Below are positions 8,883-18,703 of a stretch of DNA of 64,000 nucleotides, one piece after another (position 1 is the first letter of the stretch; each line of letters starts with the position of its first letter). Under the pieces are notes generated by a model. The model did not search any database. It had not been told where the DNA came from and worked only from the letters and a program-made list of their open reading frames with translations. The translations under genes were made by a program, and so were the position numbers. The DNA is from Methanofervidicoccus abyssi (GTDB lineage: Archaea > AGJL01 > Methanococci > Methanococcales > Methanococcaceae): positions 204,853-268,852 of the forward strand of contig NZ_BFAX01000001.1 in NCBI RefSeq assembly GCF_004310395.1, in the 5' to 3' direction.

Positions 8883-9717
8883 ACTATACACCTCAGATCA
8901 TTTATGATAATAGACAGTATAGAATTATAATATTTTATGGTTTTTATATCAATAGTATAAATTTAATTTTAATTAAACAACAACCTTTCAGAACCTCCCA
9001 ATAAAAAATATGTATAGAAGGGACTAGAAAAATTATCAAAGTAAGAACGATTGTTAAATCAGAAATAAATAAAAAAATAAAAATCTCTTAAAAAAGAAGG
9101 TTTAATATAAAATCCTGTATTACTCCCCCAGTATACAATATAATCCAGGGATAAAAACTTTTACTTTTTCATCTGTTCTCATTCTTTATTATTATTTTCT
9201 GGTTTTGAGAGAAATTTGTTTTTTCCATCTGTATTTAATTCTTTATTATAAAGTTTAACAGTTTTTTAAGATTATATTTTTACTATTAATCCTAAGTATT
9301 TTATTGAGAATACTGGATTTGTTGTTAAGTTTTAGTTATTACTCCTGGATATTGGAAGAAGAGTAAGGTTTATAACAGGGATATTGAGTATTATTACCTT
9401 TTAACAATACTGTTGGTATTCTTTTAGTATCTACACTTTTGTCATTTTAATTAATAACTATAAATCCATAGACTAAAAAAGGAGATAATAAATGATGATT
9501 TATTTTATAATTTTCTCTTTATAATTATTATTATAATTATTATCCAATCTCCCAGATAGCTGTTGTTTAGTTAATTAATTTTGTTCAGGATTATATGACT
9601 TTTAAATTATTACTAAAGGTAATTGTTAATACAAGTTATCATAAAACATTAAAAAATAGGAAAATTCCATTATTAGTTTAGGTGTATTGATTATCAAAAT
9701 AAAAACATGGTGAAGTC
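8883..9717. other. 835-bp gene-free stretch
   Basis: No convincing gene is seen on either strand. Sequence is very AT-rich with TTATTATAATTATTA-type low-complexity runs near 9525-9545. Two GC-richer islands belong to the F2 motif family: a weak minus-strand copy at about 9115-9145 and a good plus-strand copy at 9342-9373. It is the divergent control region between DHQ synthase II and pyrF, and is unusually long for this genome. Confidence 0.5.
9342..9373 (+). repeat. F2 dispersed intergenic motif
   Basis: The copy begins CTCCTGGATATTGGAAGAAG. It matches the copy at 25211 over about 55 bases, with the shared tail GGTTTATA followed by a GGG and AGTATT block. It is a small GC-richer island in AT-rich DNA. 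Confidence 0.5.
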
Positions 9718-10380
9718 ATGGTAAAGTTAATGGTGGCATTAGATGTAACAGATGAAAATAAGGCTATAGAGATTTCTAGGGAAGTTTTCCAATACGTTGA
9801 TGCTATTAAAGTTGGTTATCCCTTGGTGCTATCTTCCCATTTAAGTATAGTAGATAGAATAAAGGAGATTACAAAAAAGGAGATTATATGTGATTTTAAG
9901 TTAGCAGATATTCCATCTACAAATGAGAAGATAGCATCTCTGACGTTAAGGTATGGAGACGGAATTATATGCCATGGATTCCTTGGAGAAGATAGTATAA
10001 GGGCAGTGCAGGAGGTGGCTAAAAAATACGGTGAAAAAGGTAATTATAAGAAGGTTATTATGGTTACAGAGATGTCCCACAGGGGGGCAATTCAGTTTAT
10101 ACAGCCAGTTGCAGATGAGTTGGCAGAGATGGCGAAGAGATTAAAGGTGGATGGTGTAGTGGCACCTTCTACAAGGCCTGAGAGATTGAAAACTATAAAG
10201 GATATTGTAGGGGATATACCTGTCCTATCTCCTGGGATAGGAGCACAGGGAGGAGATTTAAATAAGGTATTGAATATTTTAGATGAAGATGATTATATAA
10301 TTGTTGGAAGAGATATATACGAAAGTGAAAACCCAGGAAGGAGGGCACAGTACTACTATCACATATTGAAAGATAGGTGA
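9718..10380 (+). CDS. pyrF: Orotidine 5'-phosphate decarboxylase
   Basis: It makes UMP from OMP, the last step of de novo pyrimidine synthesis. The catalytic D-x-K-x-x-D is visible as D59, K61 and D64 in DFKLADIPSTN. VVAPSTRPE and LSPGIGAQGG form the phosphate site. The protein has 220 residues, normal for the archaeal form. It heads an operon: the next gene starts 4 bases after its stop, and hemD and a phosphodiesterase follow. Confidence 0.95.
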   Translation: MVKLMVALDVTDENKAIEISREVFQYVDAIKVGYPLVLSSHLSIVDRIKEITKKEIICDFKLADIPSTNEKIASLTLRYGDGIICHGFLGEDSIRAVQEVAKKYGEKGNYKKVIMVTEMSHRGAIQFIQPVADELAEMAKRLKVDGVVAPSTRPERLKTIKDIVGDIPVLSPGIGAQGGDLNKVLNILDEDDYIIVGRDIYESENPGRRAQYYYHILKDR

Positions 10381-10384
10381 TAGG

Positions 10385-10645
10385 ATGGGAGAAAAGATAA
10401 AAAGTATCGACAACAGTGTTATTTTGAAATCTATGAAAGATGTCTTTGAGAGCGAAATTGTTGAATTGGAGAAGGAGTTAAAGGAACTTTATGAGAAGTA
10501 TAACATAAAAAGTAGTAGGGAGATGGAGCTGATAGAGTGTAAAGATGAGGAGATGGAAAGGGATTTCAACAGGATGGTGGAGATAGAGGATAATTTGGAA
10601 AGGCTGAGAAAATGCTTAAGGGATCTCAATCTCAAGACAATTTAA
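10385..10645 (+). CDS. Small coiled-coil protein, unknown function
   Basis: This 86-residue protein is almost entirely charged and helical, rich in Glu and Lys with heptad-like leucines (ELEKELKELYEKY). No signal peptide or membrane segment is seen. Start ATG follows GATAGG; spacing to pyrF (4 bases) and hemD (10 bases) places it inside the operon. I do not recognise a family. Confidence 0.75.
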   Translation: MGEKIKSIDNSVILKSMKDVFESEIVELEKELKELYEKYNIKSSREMELIECKDEEMERDFNRMVEIEDNLERLRKCLRDLNLKTI

Positions 10646-10655
10646 GGATGGGAGG

Positions 10656-11375
10656 ATGAAAGTTGTTATAACAAGGCCTTTAGAGGAAGGTAAAAAGTTT
10701 GCCAAGTTATTAGAAGAGGTAGGTGCATTTGAACCTGTACTTCTACCTACGTTAGAGATTGTATATAGAGACGTACCTGTAGACATAGAAGAATACCAGT
10801 GGATAGTATTTACAAGTCCAAGAGGTGTTAGAGGTTTATTTAGGAATTTGGATAAGAAAGGATTGAAAGAAATTAAAGATAAAAAGATAGGTGCAATAGG
10901 AAAGGAAACTGCAAAAGAGTTTAAGAGGATATTCGAAAGAGATGTGGATATAGTGCCTGACAAATACACTGCTGAGGATCTCTTGAAGGCGTTAAAAGAG
11001 GTAATTGCAGATGAGAAAGTTTTAATCCCTACTACTCCAGCAACAAGAGATGTACTTTCGAAGCACCTACGGGGAGATGTTGTGTATGTATATTACTCCA
11101 AGGAGCCAGAGGATTTAAGATATAGAATTAAGAAGCTAAAGAATGAATTATTGGAGGAGGAAGATAAAGCAGTATTTACCTTTACAAGTGGTTTAACAGT
11201 TAGGAATTTTTTTAAAAACCTAGATAAAGAATTTTTGGAGATACTTAAGGATCATTATATAGTGTCTATAGGACCTATTACCAACAGTGTTGTAGAGAGT
11301 TATGGGTTTAAGGGATATATACCTAAGGAGTATACAGTTAGAGGTATGATCGAAGTTATTAAATCCCTGAGGTGA
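10656..11375 (+). CDS. hemD: Uroporphyrinogen-III synthase
   Basis: It cyclises hydroxymethylbilane to uroporphyrinogen III, the precursor of F430, cobamides and sirohaem. The family is poorly conserved, but the start MKVVITRPLEEGKKFAKLL, IVFTSPRGVRG near residues 49-60, GAIGKETA, and the closing VVSIGPITNSVVE-like segment (SIGPIT) together identify it. The protein has 239 residues. CobA, which uses the product, is encoded separately at 22480. Confidence 0.9.
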   Translation: MKVVITRPLEEGKKFAKLLEEVGAFEPVLLPTLEIVYRDVPVDIEEYQWIVFTSPRGVRGLFRNLDKKGLKEIKDKKIGAIGKETAKEFKRIFERDVDIVPDKYTAEDLLKALKEVIADEKVLIPTTPATRDVLSKHLRGDVVYVYYSKEPEDLRYRIKKLKNELLEEEDKAVFTFTSGLTVRNFFKNLDKEFLEILKDHYIVSIGPITNSVVESYGFKGYIPKEYTVRGMIEVIKSLR

Positions 11376-11379
11376 TAGT

Positions 11380-11877
11380 ATGAAAATAGGTATCTTCTCA
11401 GATACCCACGACTATCTACCTAATATAAGGAAGGCTATAGAGGTATTCAACAGGGAGAAGGTGGATACGCTGATACACTGTGGTGATTTTGTCTCTCTCT
11501 TCGTTATAAAGGAGTTTAAAAATTTTAATGGCAGGATATTAGCAACCTACGGCAACAACGATGGGGAGAGGACAAAACTTAAGGAATGGTTAAAAGAGTT
11601 AAACCCTGAAAATGAGATAGATGACTATCTAACATTTAAGATAGATTCTTTAAAGTTCTTCGTTCTACATGGTACAAACAGTGAGGTATTGGATGCAGTT
11701 ATAAGATCTAGAAAGTACGATGTTGTTATATACGGCCATACCCATAAAAAAGTGTTTAAAGAAGAGAATGAAGTGTTGGTGATAAACCCTGGGGAGTGCT
11801 GTGGCTACTTAACTGGCACTGCCACTGTTGGTGTGTTGAATACTGAAACTAAGGAATACAGAGAGTTTATACTATAA
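11380..11877 (+). CDS. YfcE/MJ0936-type metallophosphoesterase
   Basis: This calcineurin-like phosphodiesterase has 165 residues. Metal ligands are visible as D8 and H10 (FSDTH), D36 (HCGDF), N59-N60-D61 (YGNNDGE), and the later histidines of VLHGT and YGHTH. The closest described relative is the MJ0936 phosphodiesterase of Methanocaldococcus, whose natural substrate is unsettled. It ends the pyrF operon, 4 bases after hemD. Confidence 0.9.
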   Translation: MKIGIFSDTHDYLPNIRKAIEVFNREKVDTLIHCGDFVSLFVIKEFKNFNGRILATYGNNDGERTKLKEWLKELNPENEIDDYLTFKIDSLKFFVLHGTNSEVLDAVIRSRKYDVVIYGHTHKKVFKEENEVLVINPGECCGYLTGTATVGVLNTETKEYREFIL

Positions 11878-12227
11878 GATCAATTTCAGGTCTCTTGTTC
11901 ACTAGGTATTTTTTAATTATAATTATTTTTTTTAATTATAATTATAGTTTTAATATAGTTTTAAAAAGTTACATGCATAATTATATAAAATATTAATTTA
12001 TAACATATATTATAAAAAATAAAATAATACATAAATATACCTAGCACTTCAAAGGTAAAACCTCCCTGTTTTTTCATATCGTTAAATTCTATTTTTTATT
12101 ATTCATTCCACTTTATTGATTATATATAACCGTTAAGTTAATATATCATGGATTAGCTATGTAAAACCACATTTTTTTATTTTTATATTTTTATGTAAGT
12201 ATTAAAAACATTTAAAAAGGGATAACT
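11878..12227. other. 350-bp gene-free stretch before rpl15e
   Basis: The sequence is AT-rich with TTTTAATTATAATTATTTT-type repeats near 11910-11950. Nothing coding is seen. A TATA-like TATATATAACC near 12121-12131 may belong to the rpl15e promoter. Confidence 0.4.
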
Positions 12228-12812
12228 ATGGGTATATACAAGTACATTCGGGAGGCTTGGAAGGTTCCAGGAGAATCTTACGTTAAGAGCCTGTTATGGG
12301 AAAGGATGCAGAAGTGGAGAAGAGAACCTGCAGTTGTAAGGATCGAAAGGCCTACAAGAATAGATAGGGCTAGGAACTTAGGATATACTGCAAAACAGGG
12401 AATTATTGTAGTAAGGGTTAGGGTAAGAAGAGGTGGGTTGAGGAAACCAAGACCTACAGGTTCCAAGAAACCTGCAACCTTGGGGGTTAAAAAAATCACC
12501 ATGGGTAAATCTATCCAGAGAATAGCAGAGGAGAGGGCTGCTAGGAAATACCCAAACCTAGAGGTGTTGAATTCCTACTGGGTTGGTGAAGATGGAAAAT
12601 ACAAGTGGTATGAGGTAATTCTAGTAGATCCCCACCACCCAGCTATCATGAGTGACCCTAGATACAACTGGTTATGTACAGGAAAACACAAAGGTAGGGT
12701 ATTCAGAGGTTTAACTTCAGCAGGTAAAAAAGGTAGAGGATTGAGGAACAAAGGTAAGGGAGCAGAGAAGGTAAGACCAAGTATAAAGGCTAACAGAAGA
12801 CGTGGGAAATAA
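12228..12812 (+). CDS. rpl15e: 50S ribosomal protein L15e
   Basis: Archaeal/eukaryotic large-subunit protein. The 194 residues are strongly basic and carry the family segments [30 protein letters not shown] basic stretch (residues 64-84), NSYWVGEDG, and [22 protein letters not shown] follows AAAGGGATAACT. It appears monocistronic. Confidence 0.97.
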   Translation: MGIYKYIREAWKVPGESYVKSLLWERMQKWRREPAVVRIERPTRIDRARNLGYTAKQGIIVVRVRVRRGGLRKPRPTGSKKPATLGVKKITMGKSIQRIAEERAARKYPNLEVLNSYWVGEDGKYKWYEVILVDPHHPAIMSDPRYNWLCTGKHKGRVFRGLTSAGKKGRGLRNKGKGAEKVRPSIKANRRRGK

Positions 12813-12962
12813 AAAATACTATTTTTATTTCTATTTTTTTAATAATATCCTAATCAATAGCAAATTTAATACAACTTTATAATAACCTTATTTTTACCAG
12901 AGGTTTAATTTTTATGGTATTTTATCTATAGTAGTTAGTTATATACTACTCTCGGTGAAATT

Positions 12963-14939
12963 ATGGGTGAAAAGAGTCCTATATTTGAAGAGTTTAAGGA
13001 ACATTCTATCTCTGAATTTTTCAGGAAGAACAGGCATATGCTTGGATACAGTGGTAAGTTAAGGAGTATGACAACTATAATCCATGAGTTAGTAACTAAC
13101 GCCTTAGATGCCTGTGAGGAGGCAGAAATACTACCTGATATAAAGGTGGAGATTAAAAAACTTGGAACAGATCACTATAGAGTTGCTGTAGAGGATAACG
13201 GGCCTGGTATACCCCCCGAATTTGTTTCCAAGGTATTTGGTAAGATGTTGGCAGGTTCTAAGATGCATCGCTTTGTGCAATCCCGGGGACAGCAAGGTAT
13301 TGGAGCTGCAGGAGTGCTTCTCTTTGCCCAGATAACAACTGGAAAACCTCTGAAGATAACAACCTCCACTGGAGATGGAGAGATTCACATAATGGAGGTA
13401 AAAATGAATATTGAAAAGAACGAGGGGGATATTCTATCACATAAAGTGGAAAAAGGATATTGGAGAGGTACAAGAGTAGAAGGAGAGTTTAAAGAGGTTA
13501 CTTACAGTAGAAGGGAGCAAGGACCTTACGAGTATCTAAGGAGAATAAGCTTATCCACTCCCCATGCAAGGATAACACTTGTGGATCCAGAGGAAACTGT
13601 TGTATTTGAGAGAACAGTTGATAAGATTCCTGAGCGTCCAGAGGAGATAAAACCCCACCCCTACGGTTTAACCCCCGATGAACTTCTTTACATATCACGG
13701 AAGACTAAGGCAAAGAAGATTTCCACCATGTTAGTTAAGGAACTGTCTAGAGTAACTCCAAATAAAGTTAAAGAACTTGAGGACTACATACTCAGGGACA
13801 AGATACTGGAGAGATACAGAGGGAGTGCACTCTGGGACTTAATATTAAAATGTTATCTCAAGGTGAATATTAAGAGATACCTAAAGAAGTTCTCCCAGTA
13901 TCTTGATAAAAAGGAGTTGGAAGAGGTTAAGGAGATAATAAATGCCCTACCGGAGAGTTTATCCCAGTTGAAGGCATATTATCTAAAATACTTAATAATG
14001 GAGTACCTAATAGACAAGTTAAGTGAAGAAAAACTGAAAGAGATTAAAAGACATTTCAAAAAGAAACCTGAAAACTTCATAGATTTTGCAGAGAGGAACT
14101 ATCTAAGTGCCTCTACAATGGAAGAGCTGAAGAAAAAACTTAGAGATATAACTAGGAAACCTAAGGAATTTGTAGAGGCCTTGAAAGATAAAGGTATGCT
14201 ATCTGAGAGGGAGTTAGAAGAACTTAGAGAGGAGATAAGAAGACTATTAGATAAACCTTCTAAGGAAATGAAGTGGGAGGATGCAGAGTTGATTGTAAGA
14301 GCACTCCAGGATATGGAGTTTATAGCACCTTCTACCACAGGACTGAGGCCTATAGGTGCAGAAAATATTGAAAAATCCCTAAAAACCCTTAAACCTCAAT
14401 TTGTAAAAGCTATAACTAGGAAGCCTAAAACCTACAAGGGAGGGATACCCTTTGCAGTTGAAGTAGGTTTAGCCTACGGGGGAAATGCAGGGAGAGAATC
14501 CGACAATACCAGGAAGATGGAGATAATGAGGTTTGCGAATCATGTACCTCTACTCTTTGACGCATCAGGTTGTGGTATAACCAGTGCTGTAAAGAGTATA
14601 AACTGGAGGAGATATGGCCTTAAAAACGAGGAGGATATACCTTTAACAGTGTTTGTAAATCTCGTTTCTACCCACATACCATACACATCTGCGGGAAAAC
14701 AGGCTATTGCCTGTAGTTCTGAAGAGAACGAAGAGATATACAACGAGATCAGACAGTCCCTTATGATATGTGCAAGGGAACTTGAGAAGTATCTATCTAA
14801 GATAAGGAGAGAAAGGGAAGAAGAGAAAAAAAGAAAGTACATACTTAAGTACGCTACAATCTTTGCAGAGGGACTAGCCAACATAACTAACAGGCCCAAA
14901 GAAGAGATAGAGAAGAAAATAATAGAGCTGTTAAATTGA
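12963..14939 (+). CDS. top6B: DNA topoisomerase VI subunit B
   Basis: This ATPase subunit of the type IIB topoisomerase relaxes and decatenates DNA. The 658 residues show the GHKL ATPase first ([14 protein letters not shown] near 42-55; DNGPGIP near 79-85; GQQGIGAAG near 109-117). A charged, helical H2TH and linker region occupies about 225-460, followed by the transducer domain with [12 protein letters not shown] and [12 protein letters not shown]. Length is slightly above the common 530-620 because of a longer Lys/Glu-rich middle. Subunit A is not in the window. Confidence 0.96.
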   Translation: MGEKSPIFEEFKEHSISEFFRKNRHMLGYSGKLRSMTTIIHELVTNALDACEEAEILPDIKVEIKKLGTDHYRVAVEDNGPGIPPEFVSKVFGKMLAGSKMHRFVQSRGQQGIGAAGVLLFAQITTGKPLKITTSTGDGEIHIMEVKMNIEKNEGDILSHKVEKGYWRGTRVEGEFKEVTYSRREQGPYEYLRRISLSTPHARITLVDPEETVVFERTVDKIPERPEEIKPHPYGLTPDELLYISRKTKAKKISTMLVKELSRVTPNKVKELEDYILRDKILERYRGSALWDLILKCYLKVNIKRYLKKFSQYLDKKELEEVKEIINALPESLSQLKAYYLKYLIMEYLIDKLSEEKLKEIKRHFKKKPENFIDFAERNYLSASTMEELKKKLRDITRKPKEFVEALKDKGMLSERELEELREEIRRLLDKPSKEMKWEDAELIVRALQDMEFIAPSTTGLRPIGAENIEKSLKTLKPQFVKAITRKPKTYKGGIPFAVEVGLAYGGNAGRESDNTRKMEIMRFANHVPLLFDASGCGITSAVKSINWRRYGLKNEEDIPLTVFVNLVSTHIPYTSAGKQAIACSSEENEEIYNEIRQSLMICARELEKYLSKIRREREEEKKRKYILKYATIFAEGLANITNRPKEEIEKKIIELLN

Positions 14940-15038
14940 TATTTTGGCTGTTTTATAGATTGCACAGCGAAACATTTAAAATATTTTCCATATATAATTA
15001 TTCTTCATACTTTTTCTGCGTACCTGATATGTAGAGGT

Positions 15039-15209
15039 ATGCTAAGACCTAATGGATGCAGGATTCTAAATTGCCCTGAAGATGTGGGAGTCACCGTTCC
15101 TCTCGAAAGCCAGTCAATGAAGATGAGGTTGGAAGGTTACTCACTACGATTAGTTTTATATGTTCCAAAAGTGGCGGGTAATCAGAACGAAATTAGTATA
15201 AAAATATAA
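15039..15209 (+). pseudogene. TnpB-like C-terminal fragment (IS200/IS605-type remnant)
   Basis: An open frame of 56 codons reads GCRILNCPEDVGVTVPLES followed by QSMKMR. This pattern (V-x-V-P-L-E-S then S-M-K) resembles the tail of IS605-family TnpB proteins just before their right end. Upstream the frame is closed, so only the 3' tip survives. GC content is clearly above the surrounding intergenic DNA. In IS605 elements this same segment encodes the guide RNA scaffold of TnpB, so a retained RNA is possible. The family assignment rests on my recollection of TnpB tails, without an alignment. Confidence 0.45.
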
Positions 15210-15275
15210 AGTAAAAATTATATTCTAAAAACTTTTCTGAACATTATGGCAAAGATAATTGGATTAGATATACCA

Positions 15276-15456
15276 CGGAGATCATCTTCCTCCAATCTTC
15301 AGAAGTGGATATATATTTGTTTTTATATTTTTTTCTTTTTTTATAATTTTTAATGTATTTCTAATATTATTTTTACCTTATTATTTTTATAACTCTTATT
15401 TTTATAACTCTTTTTATTAATTTTCAAACCATTACTTTAAATGAGAACTATGTAAA
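15276..15456 (-). repeat. F1-F2 composite intergenic element, locus 1
   Basis: On the minus strand F1 (15421-15456, with TAGTTCTCATTTAAAGTAAT) is followed about 115 bases later by F2 (15276-15308, with TTCTGAAGATTGGAGGAAGA). Order and orientation match the loci at 37, 38.6, 43.5 and 46.5 kb. Confidence 0.5.
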
Positions 15457-15623
15457 AGTCTTTAAAACTAACAATATTAAATTACCATTGAATACCCTTC
15501 TAAACACCAGAGGGGTAAAAATAAATGTTATAATTTTTATAATTATTTTGATTATTATAATACTTGAAGGTAAATACAATTTTTTAATTTTTTAATCTTT
15601 ATTTCTATATCAAGGTGTATATT

Positions 15624-16241
15624 ATGAAGAAGAGTCTGATAAAGAAGGTACTTGAACTTAGGGACGCTGGACTTACAGCTGTAGATATTGCAGAAGAGTT
15701 GAATGTATCTGTAGATACAGCCCTCTACTTAGTGCTAAATGGAGAGAAACTCCTAAGGGAATCTGAAGAGATTAAGGAAAAGGTGGAAAAAAAGACAGAC
15801 ATCTTTGTCAACTGGGACGATATAAAGATCTCCCCAAAGAGGTTGAGGTGTATCACTTCTATAATGTGTGATATGTTAAGTGATATAGAGTTCGACGTAG
15901 TACTTGGTATATCCACAGGAGGAATACCTCTAGGTATCCTGATCTCAGAGGAATTAAACAAGGATTTCTCTATTTATATCCCTAAAAAGCACCTACATGG
16001 CAGGGATAAATCTACTGGATTTATAGGACATAACTATCAGAGTATGGAGAGTAAAAGTATAGTTATAGTAGATGATGTAATAACTTCTGGAAACACCATA
16101 AAAGAGAGTATAAATTATGTAAAGAGTATAGGAAACCCTAAATGTGCTATAGTGGTAATAGATAAAAGTGGGATCGAGGAAATAAGGGGAGTTCCTGTAA
16201 GAGCTCTCTTCAGGGTAGGGACTGTTGAACTCTCCAAGTAA
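15624..16241 (+). CDS. PyrE-like HTH-phosphoribosyltransferase regulator (GfcR type)
   Basis: This 205-residue protein has an N-terminal helix-turn-helix (ELRDAGLTAVDIAEELNVS, residues about 10-28) and a C-terminal type I phosphoribosyltransferase domain with the PRPP loop IVIVDDVITSGNT. The same architecture is found in GfcR, a transcriptional regulator of sugar metabolism in haloarchaea, and is usually annotated as orotate phosphoribosyltransferase-like. Methanogens do not use glucose, so the ligand and targets here are unknown. ATG 15624 is chosen because AAGGTG at 15612-15617 is its ribosome-binding site; the GTG at 15615 is inside that site. Confidence 0.85.
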   Translation: MKKSLIKKVLELRDAGLTAVDIAEELNVSVDTALYLVLNGEKLLRESEEIKEKVEKKTDIFVNWDDIKISPKRLRCITSIMCDMLSDIEFDVVLGISTGGIPLGILISEELNKDFSIYIPKKHLHGRDKSTGFIGHNYQSMESKSIVIVDDVITSGNTIKESINYVKSIGNPKCAIVVIDKSGIEEIRGVPVRALFRVGTVELSK

Positions 16242-16349
16242 TCCTGTATAAAAAACAATTAAAAACAAGAACTTTTAAGGTTGGTAAATCAATCAATTAA
16301 AAAGGATAAATAAGGTTTTACTATTTACCTATCTTCATCTTTTCTCATG

Positions 16350-16382
16350 TTCCTGGTACTGGAAAGGAAAGATAGGTTTTTA
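16350..16382 (+). repeat. F2 dispersed intergenic motif
   Basis: TTCCTGGTACTGGAAAGGAA followed by AGATAGGTTTTTA, a copy with one base missing in the GGATACTGG core. Nearby, GATGAA and TTCATC at about 16429-16449 can form a 6-bp hairpin before a T-run. Confidence 0.4.
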
Positions 16383-16536
16383 ATTTATAATTTACAATAT
16401 TATTCAGGAGTACTCATGAGGGATTGTAGATGAATAGTTCTTTTTCATCTTTTTTATATTTTTAACATTTATGAAGAGGTTAAAAAAATTATTCAAATGT
16501 ATGAGTAGAGATACACATTTAAATTTGGTGATCTTG

Positions 16537-17322
16537 ATGATTATTACTATAGCCTCTGGAAAGGGAGGGGTGGGAAAAACCACTGTAACTGCAAATTTAG
16601 GGGTAGCACTCTCAAAAATTGGAAAAAAGGTTCTCCTGGTAGATGGAGATATATCCATGGCCAATTTAGGTATAATATTTAACCTTGAAAAGAAAAAACC
16701 TTCTTTACACGAGGTCCTGTCAGGTGAATGTGATGTAAGGGAGGCCATATATAGACATAAAACAGGTGTCTATGTACTCCCTACAAGTCTGTCCATTGAG
16801 GGGTATAAAAAGTCAGATTTAGATCTTTTGCCAGAGGCCATATTAGATGTTGCAGACAACTACGATTACGTACTTATAGATGCTCCAGCTGGATTGAACA
16901 GGGACATGGCAGTTCATCTGGCGGTTGCAGATAAAGTCCTTATCGTCTTGACACCTGAACTGTTCTCTATATCAGATGGACTTAAGATAAAACAGAGTAG
17001 TGTAATGGCAGGTACTTCTATCTTAGGAGTGGTTCTAAATAGAACTGGTAGAGACTTTGGAGAGATGGGTGTTGAAGAGATAGAGATGATAATCGAAGAG
17101 AAAGTTATCTGTACGATTCCTGAAGATGAAAATATAAGAAATGCCACCTTGAAGAGGATGAGTGTTATAGAATACGCTCCAAAATCACCTTCTGCAGTAG
17201 CCCATATGGAGTTAGCCCTCAAAATTGTAGGTTCCTATGTGGATATACGTAAGATCGAGGAGGCGTATAAGGGAGGTATTTTAGATAGGATAAAGAAGTT
17301 ACTCTGGAGATTTATGAGATGA
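16537..17322 (+). CDS. MinD/ParA-family ATPase
   Basis: This deviant Walker ATPase of 261 residues begins MIITIASGKGGVGKTT (P-loop at 8-16) and has VLLVDGDISMANLG and the switch YVLIDAPAGL. The C-terminus ending IKKLLWRFMR is amphipathic and basic, like the membrane-targeting helix of bacterial MinD. Archaeal MinD homologues are multiple and mostly of unknown role; some act in polar placement of chemotaxis and archaellum machinery. The ATG at 16537 follows GGTGATCTTG and gives the usual N-terminus, so I prefer it to 16471. Confidence 0.88.
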   Translation: MIITIASGKGGVGKTTVTANLGVALSKIGKKVLLVDGDISMANLGIIFNLEKKKPSLHEVLSGECDVREAIYRHKTGVYVLPTSLSIEGYKKSDLDLLPEAILDVADNYDYVLIDAPAGLNRDMAVHLAVADKVLIVLTPELFSISDGLKIKQSSVMAGTSILGVVLNRTGRDFGEMGVEEIEMIIEEKVICTIPEDENIRNATLKRMSVIEYAPKSPSAVAHMELALKIVGSYVDIRKIEEAYKGGILDRIKKLLWRFMR

Positions 17323-17527
17323 GTTAATTAATTATAACAATAATCAATATAAATATAAGCAAAGCAAAATATTAAACTGTAAAAAATATAAGATCTTATT
17401 TCCTGGACTATATGGATAGAAGTAAACTTACTGTTTATTTTCCGAAGGCTCAGAATATCTATAGAAGTAAGTTAGTTCTATTAAGTTTTATTTTTTATCT
17501 TTTTGTGAAAAGATAATATTAAATATT

Positions 17528-18703
17528 TTATAAATGTAAATAAGGTTTTATCGTTCCTATTCTATTCAAAACATACTTCTCTAACTCTCTAACTTCCTCA
17601 ATCTTCCCCCTTGTTACAGGATGCTTGGACACTGCAAAGCATTTTATATCCCTACTTGTAGATATGTTGTAAGTCCCTATCTTCTTTGCAATATCCATTA
17701 TCTCCACTTTATCTAATCCAATGAGAGGACGAAATATAGGATAGGATATTCCTTCACTGATTACGTAAATATTCCGTAGTGTTTGAGATGCAACTTGTCC
17801 TATACTGTCACCAGTTGTTATACCCTCACAGTTAAATCTCCTTGCATACTCCTGTGCTATTTTTAACATGATTCTCTTACATATTATACAGGTATACTTC
17901 TCCTTTCCTATTTCTTCCAGGGATTTTCTTATACTTTGGAGAACCTCCTTATAGTCAAAAATTATAAGTTTCGAAGTTGGATCGTAATCTCTAAGTACCT
18001 CGTATATCCTTTTAACTTTCTCCAACCCTTCATCACTGATCTTTAAGTGAAGGAATACAGTACCACAACCCCTCTTCATCATAAGGAAACCCGCCACTGG
18101 ACTGTCAATTCCATCAGATAGTAGCACTAAAACATTCCCTTGACTGTTGACAGGTAGGCCCCCTACACCCCTAAATACTTCGGTAAATATATAAACTCTA
18201 TCTATAATCTCTATCCCGAGAGTTATCTGTGGATTTTTTAGATCTACCTTTAGAGTAATATCTTCTGGTTTATTTTTTTGGAAATTCTTCAATATACTCT
18301 CTCCGATATACCTGTTTATCTCCACAGATGTTAAGGAAAAGTTTTTCTTGACCCTCTGGGTTTTTACCCTGAAGGTTACAGTTCTCTCCCCCACTTCTTT
18401 AACTTTCCTAAGAAATACCTCCATGGCAGTCTTCTCTATCTCTTCCATATCTAGACTACACTCTACAGAAGGACTGAAGGATACAACTCCTGGTACCTTC
18501 TTTAAGATAGAGATAGCCCTATCTAAGTTATCACAGTCTAATTCTAAGAGTACTCTCCTGTGAAGTATCTTTACATTGCCTTTTATGTTGTATCTCTTAA
18601 GGGCCAACTTAATATTGTTTCTAAGTATACTCTCAAATTTTCTTCTGGTATCTCTAGACTTCACTCCTATCTCTCCATATCTTATGATTATTTTACTGTA
18701 CAT
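17528..18703 (-). CDS. thiI: tRNA 4-thiouridine synthase ThiI
   Basis: It adenylates and sulfurates U8 of tRNA. The 391 residues contain a ferredoxin-like and THUMP N-terminal part and a PP-loop ATPase with LLSDGIDSPVA near 192-202. Cysteines occur at YTCIICKR and DIKCFAVSKHP. Archaeal ThiI lacks the bacterial rhodanese extension, as here. ATG follows AGTGATAAAAAC. The gene stands alone. Confidence 0.93.
   Translation of the reverse strand: MYSKIIIRYGEIGVKSRDTRRKFESILRNNIKLALKRYNIKGNVKILHRRVLLELDCDNLDRAISILKKVPGVVSFSPSVECSLDMEEIEKTAMEVFLRKVKEVGERTVTFRVKTQRVKKNFSLTSVEINRYIGESILKNFQKNKPEDITLKVDLKNPQITLGIEIIDRVYIFTEVFRGVGGLPVNSQGNVLVLLSDGIDSPVAGFLMMKRGCGTVFLHLKISDEGLEKVKRIYEVLRDYDPTSKLIIFDYKEVLQSIRKSLEEIGKEKYTCIICKRIMLKIAQEYARRFNCEGITTGDSIGQVASQTLRNIYVISEGISYPIFRPLIGLDKVEIMDIAKKIGTYNISTSRDIKCFAVSKHPVTRGKIEEVRELEKYVLNRIGTIKPYLHL

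Larger units (their letters stand above)
14940..15623. other. 684-bp interval holding a transposon-like tail and an F1/F2 element
   Basis: The interval has two notable parts: a GC-rich island at about 15020-15200 that can be read as the end of a TnpB-like transposon protein, and an F2-F1 pair on the minus strand at 15276-15456. The remaining sequence is AT-rich and shows no gene. Confidence 0.5.

Noticed and set aside
10616..10969. 117-codon minus-strand frame over hemD
   Set aside because: Antisense to hemD, no family resemblance, and it would break the pyrF-hemD operon.
14540..14965. 141-codon minus-strand frame inside top6B
   Set aside because: Fully antisense to the transducer domain of top6B and rich in Ser, Leu and Ile as antisense shadows are.
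15615..15623. Alternative GTG or upstream starts at several genes (15615, 8891, 22477, 59719, 47217)
   Set aside because: These GTG codons are part of or too close to the GGTG Shine-Dalgarno sequence of the chosen start, so they cannot serve as start codons with that site.
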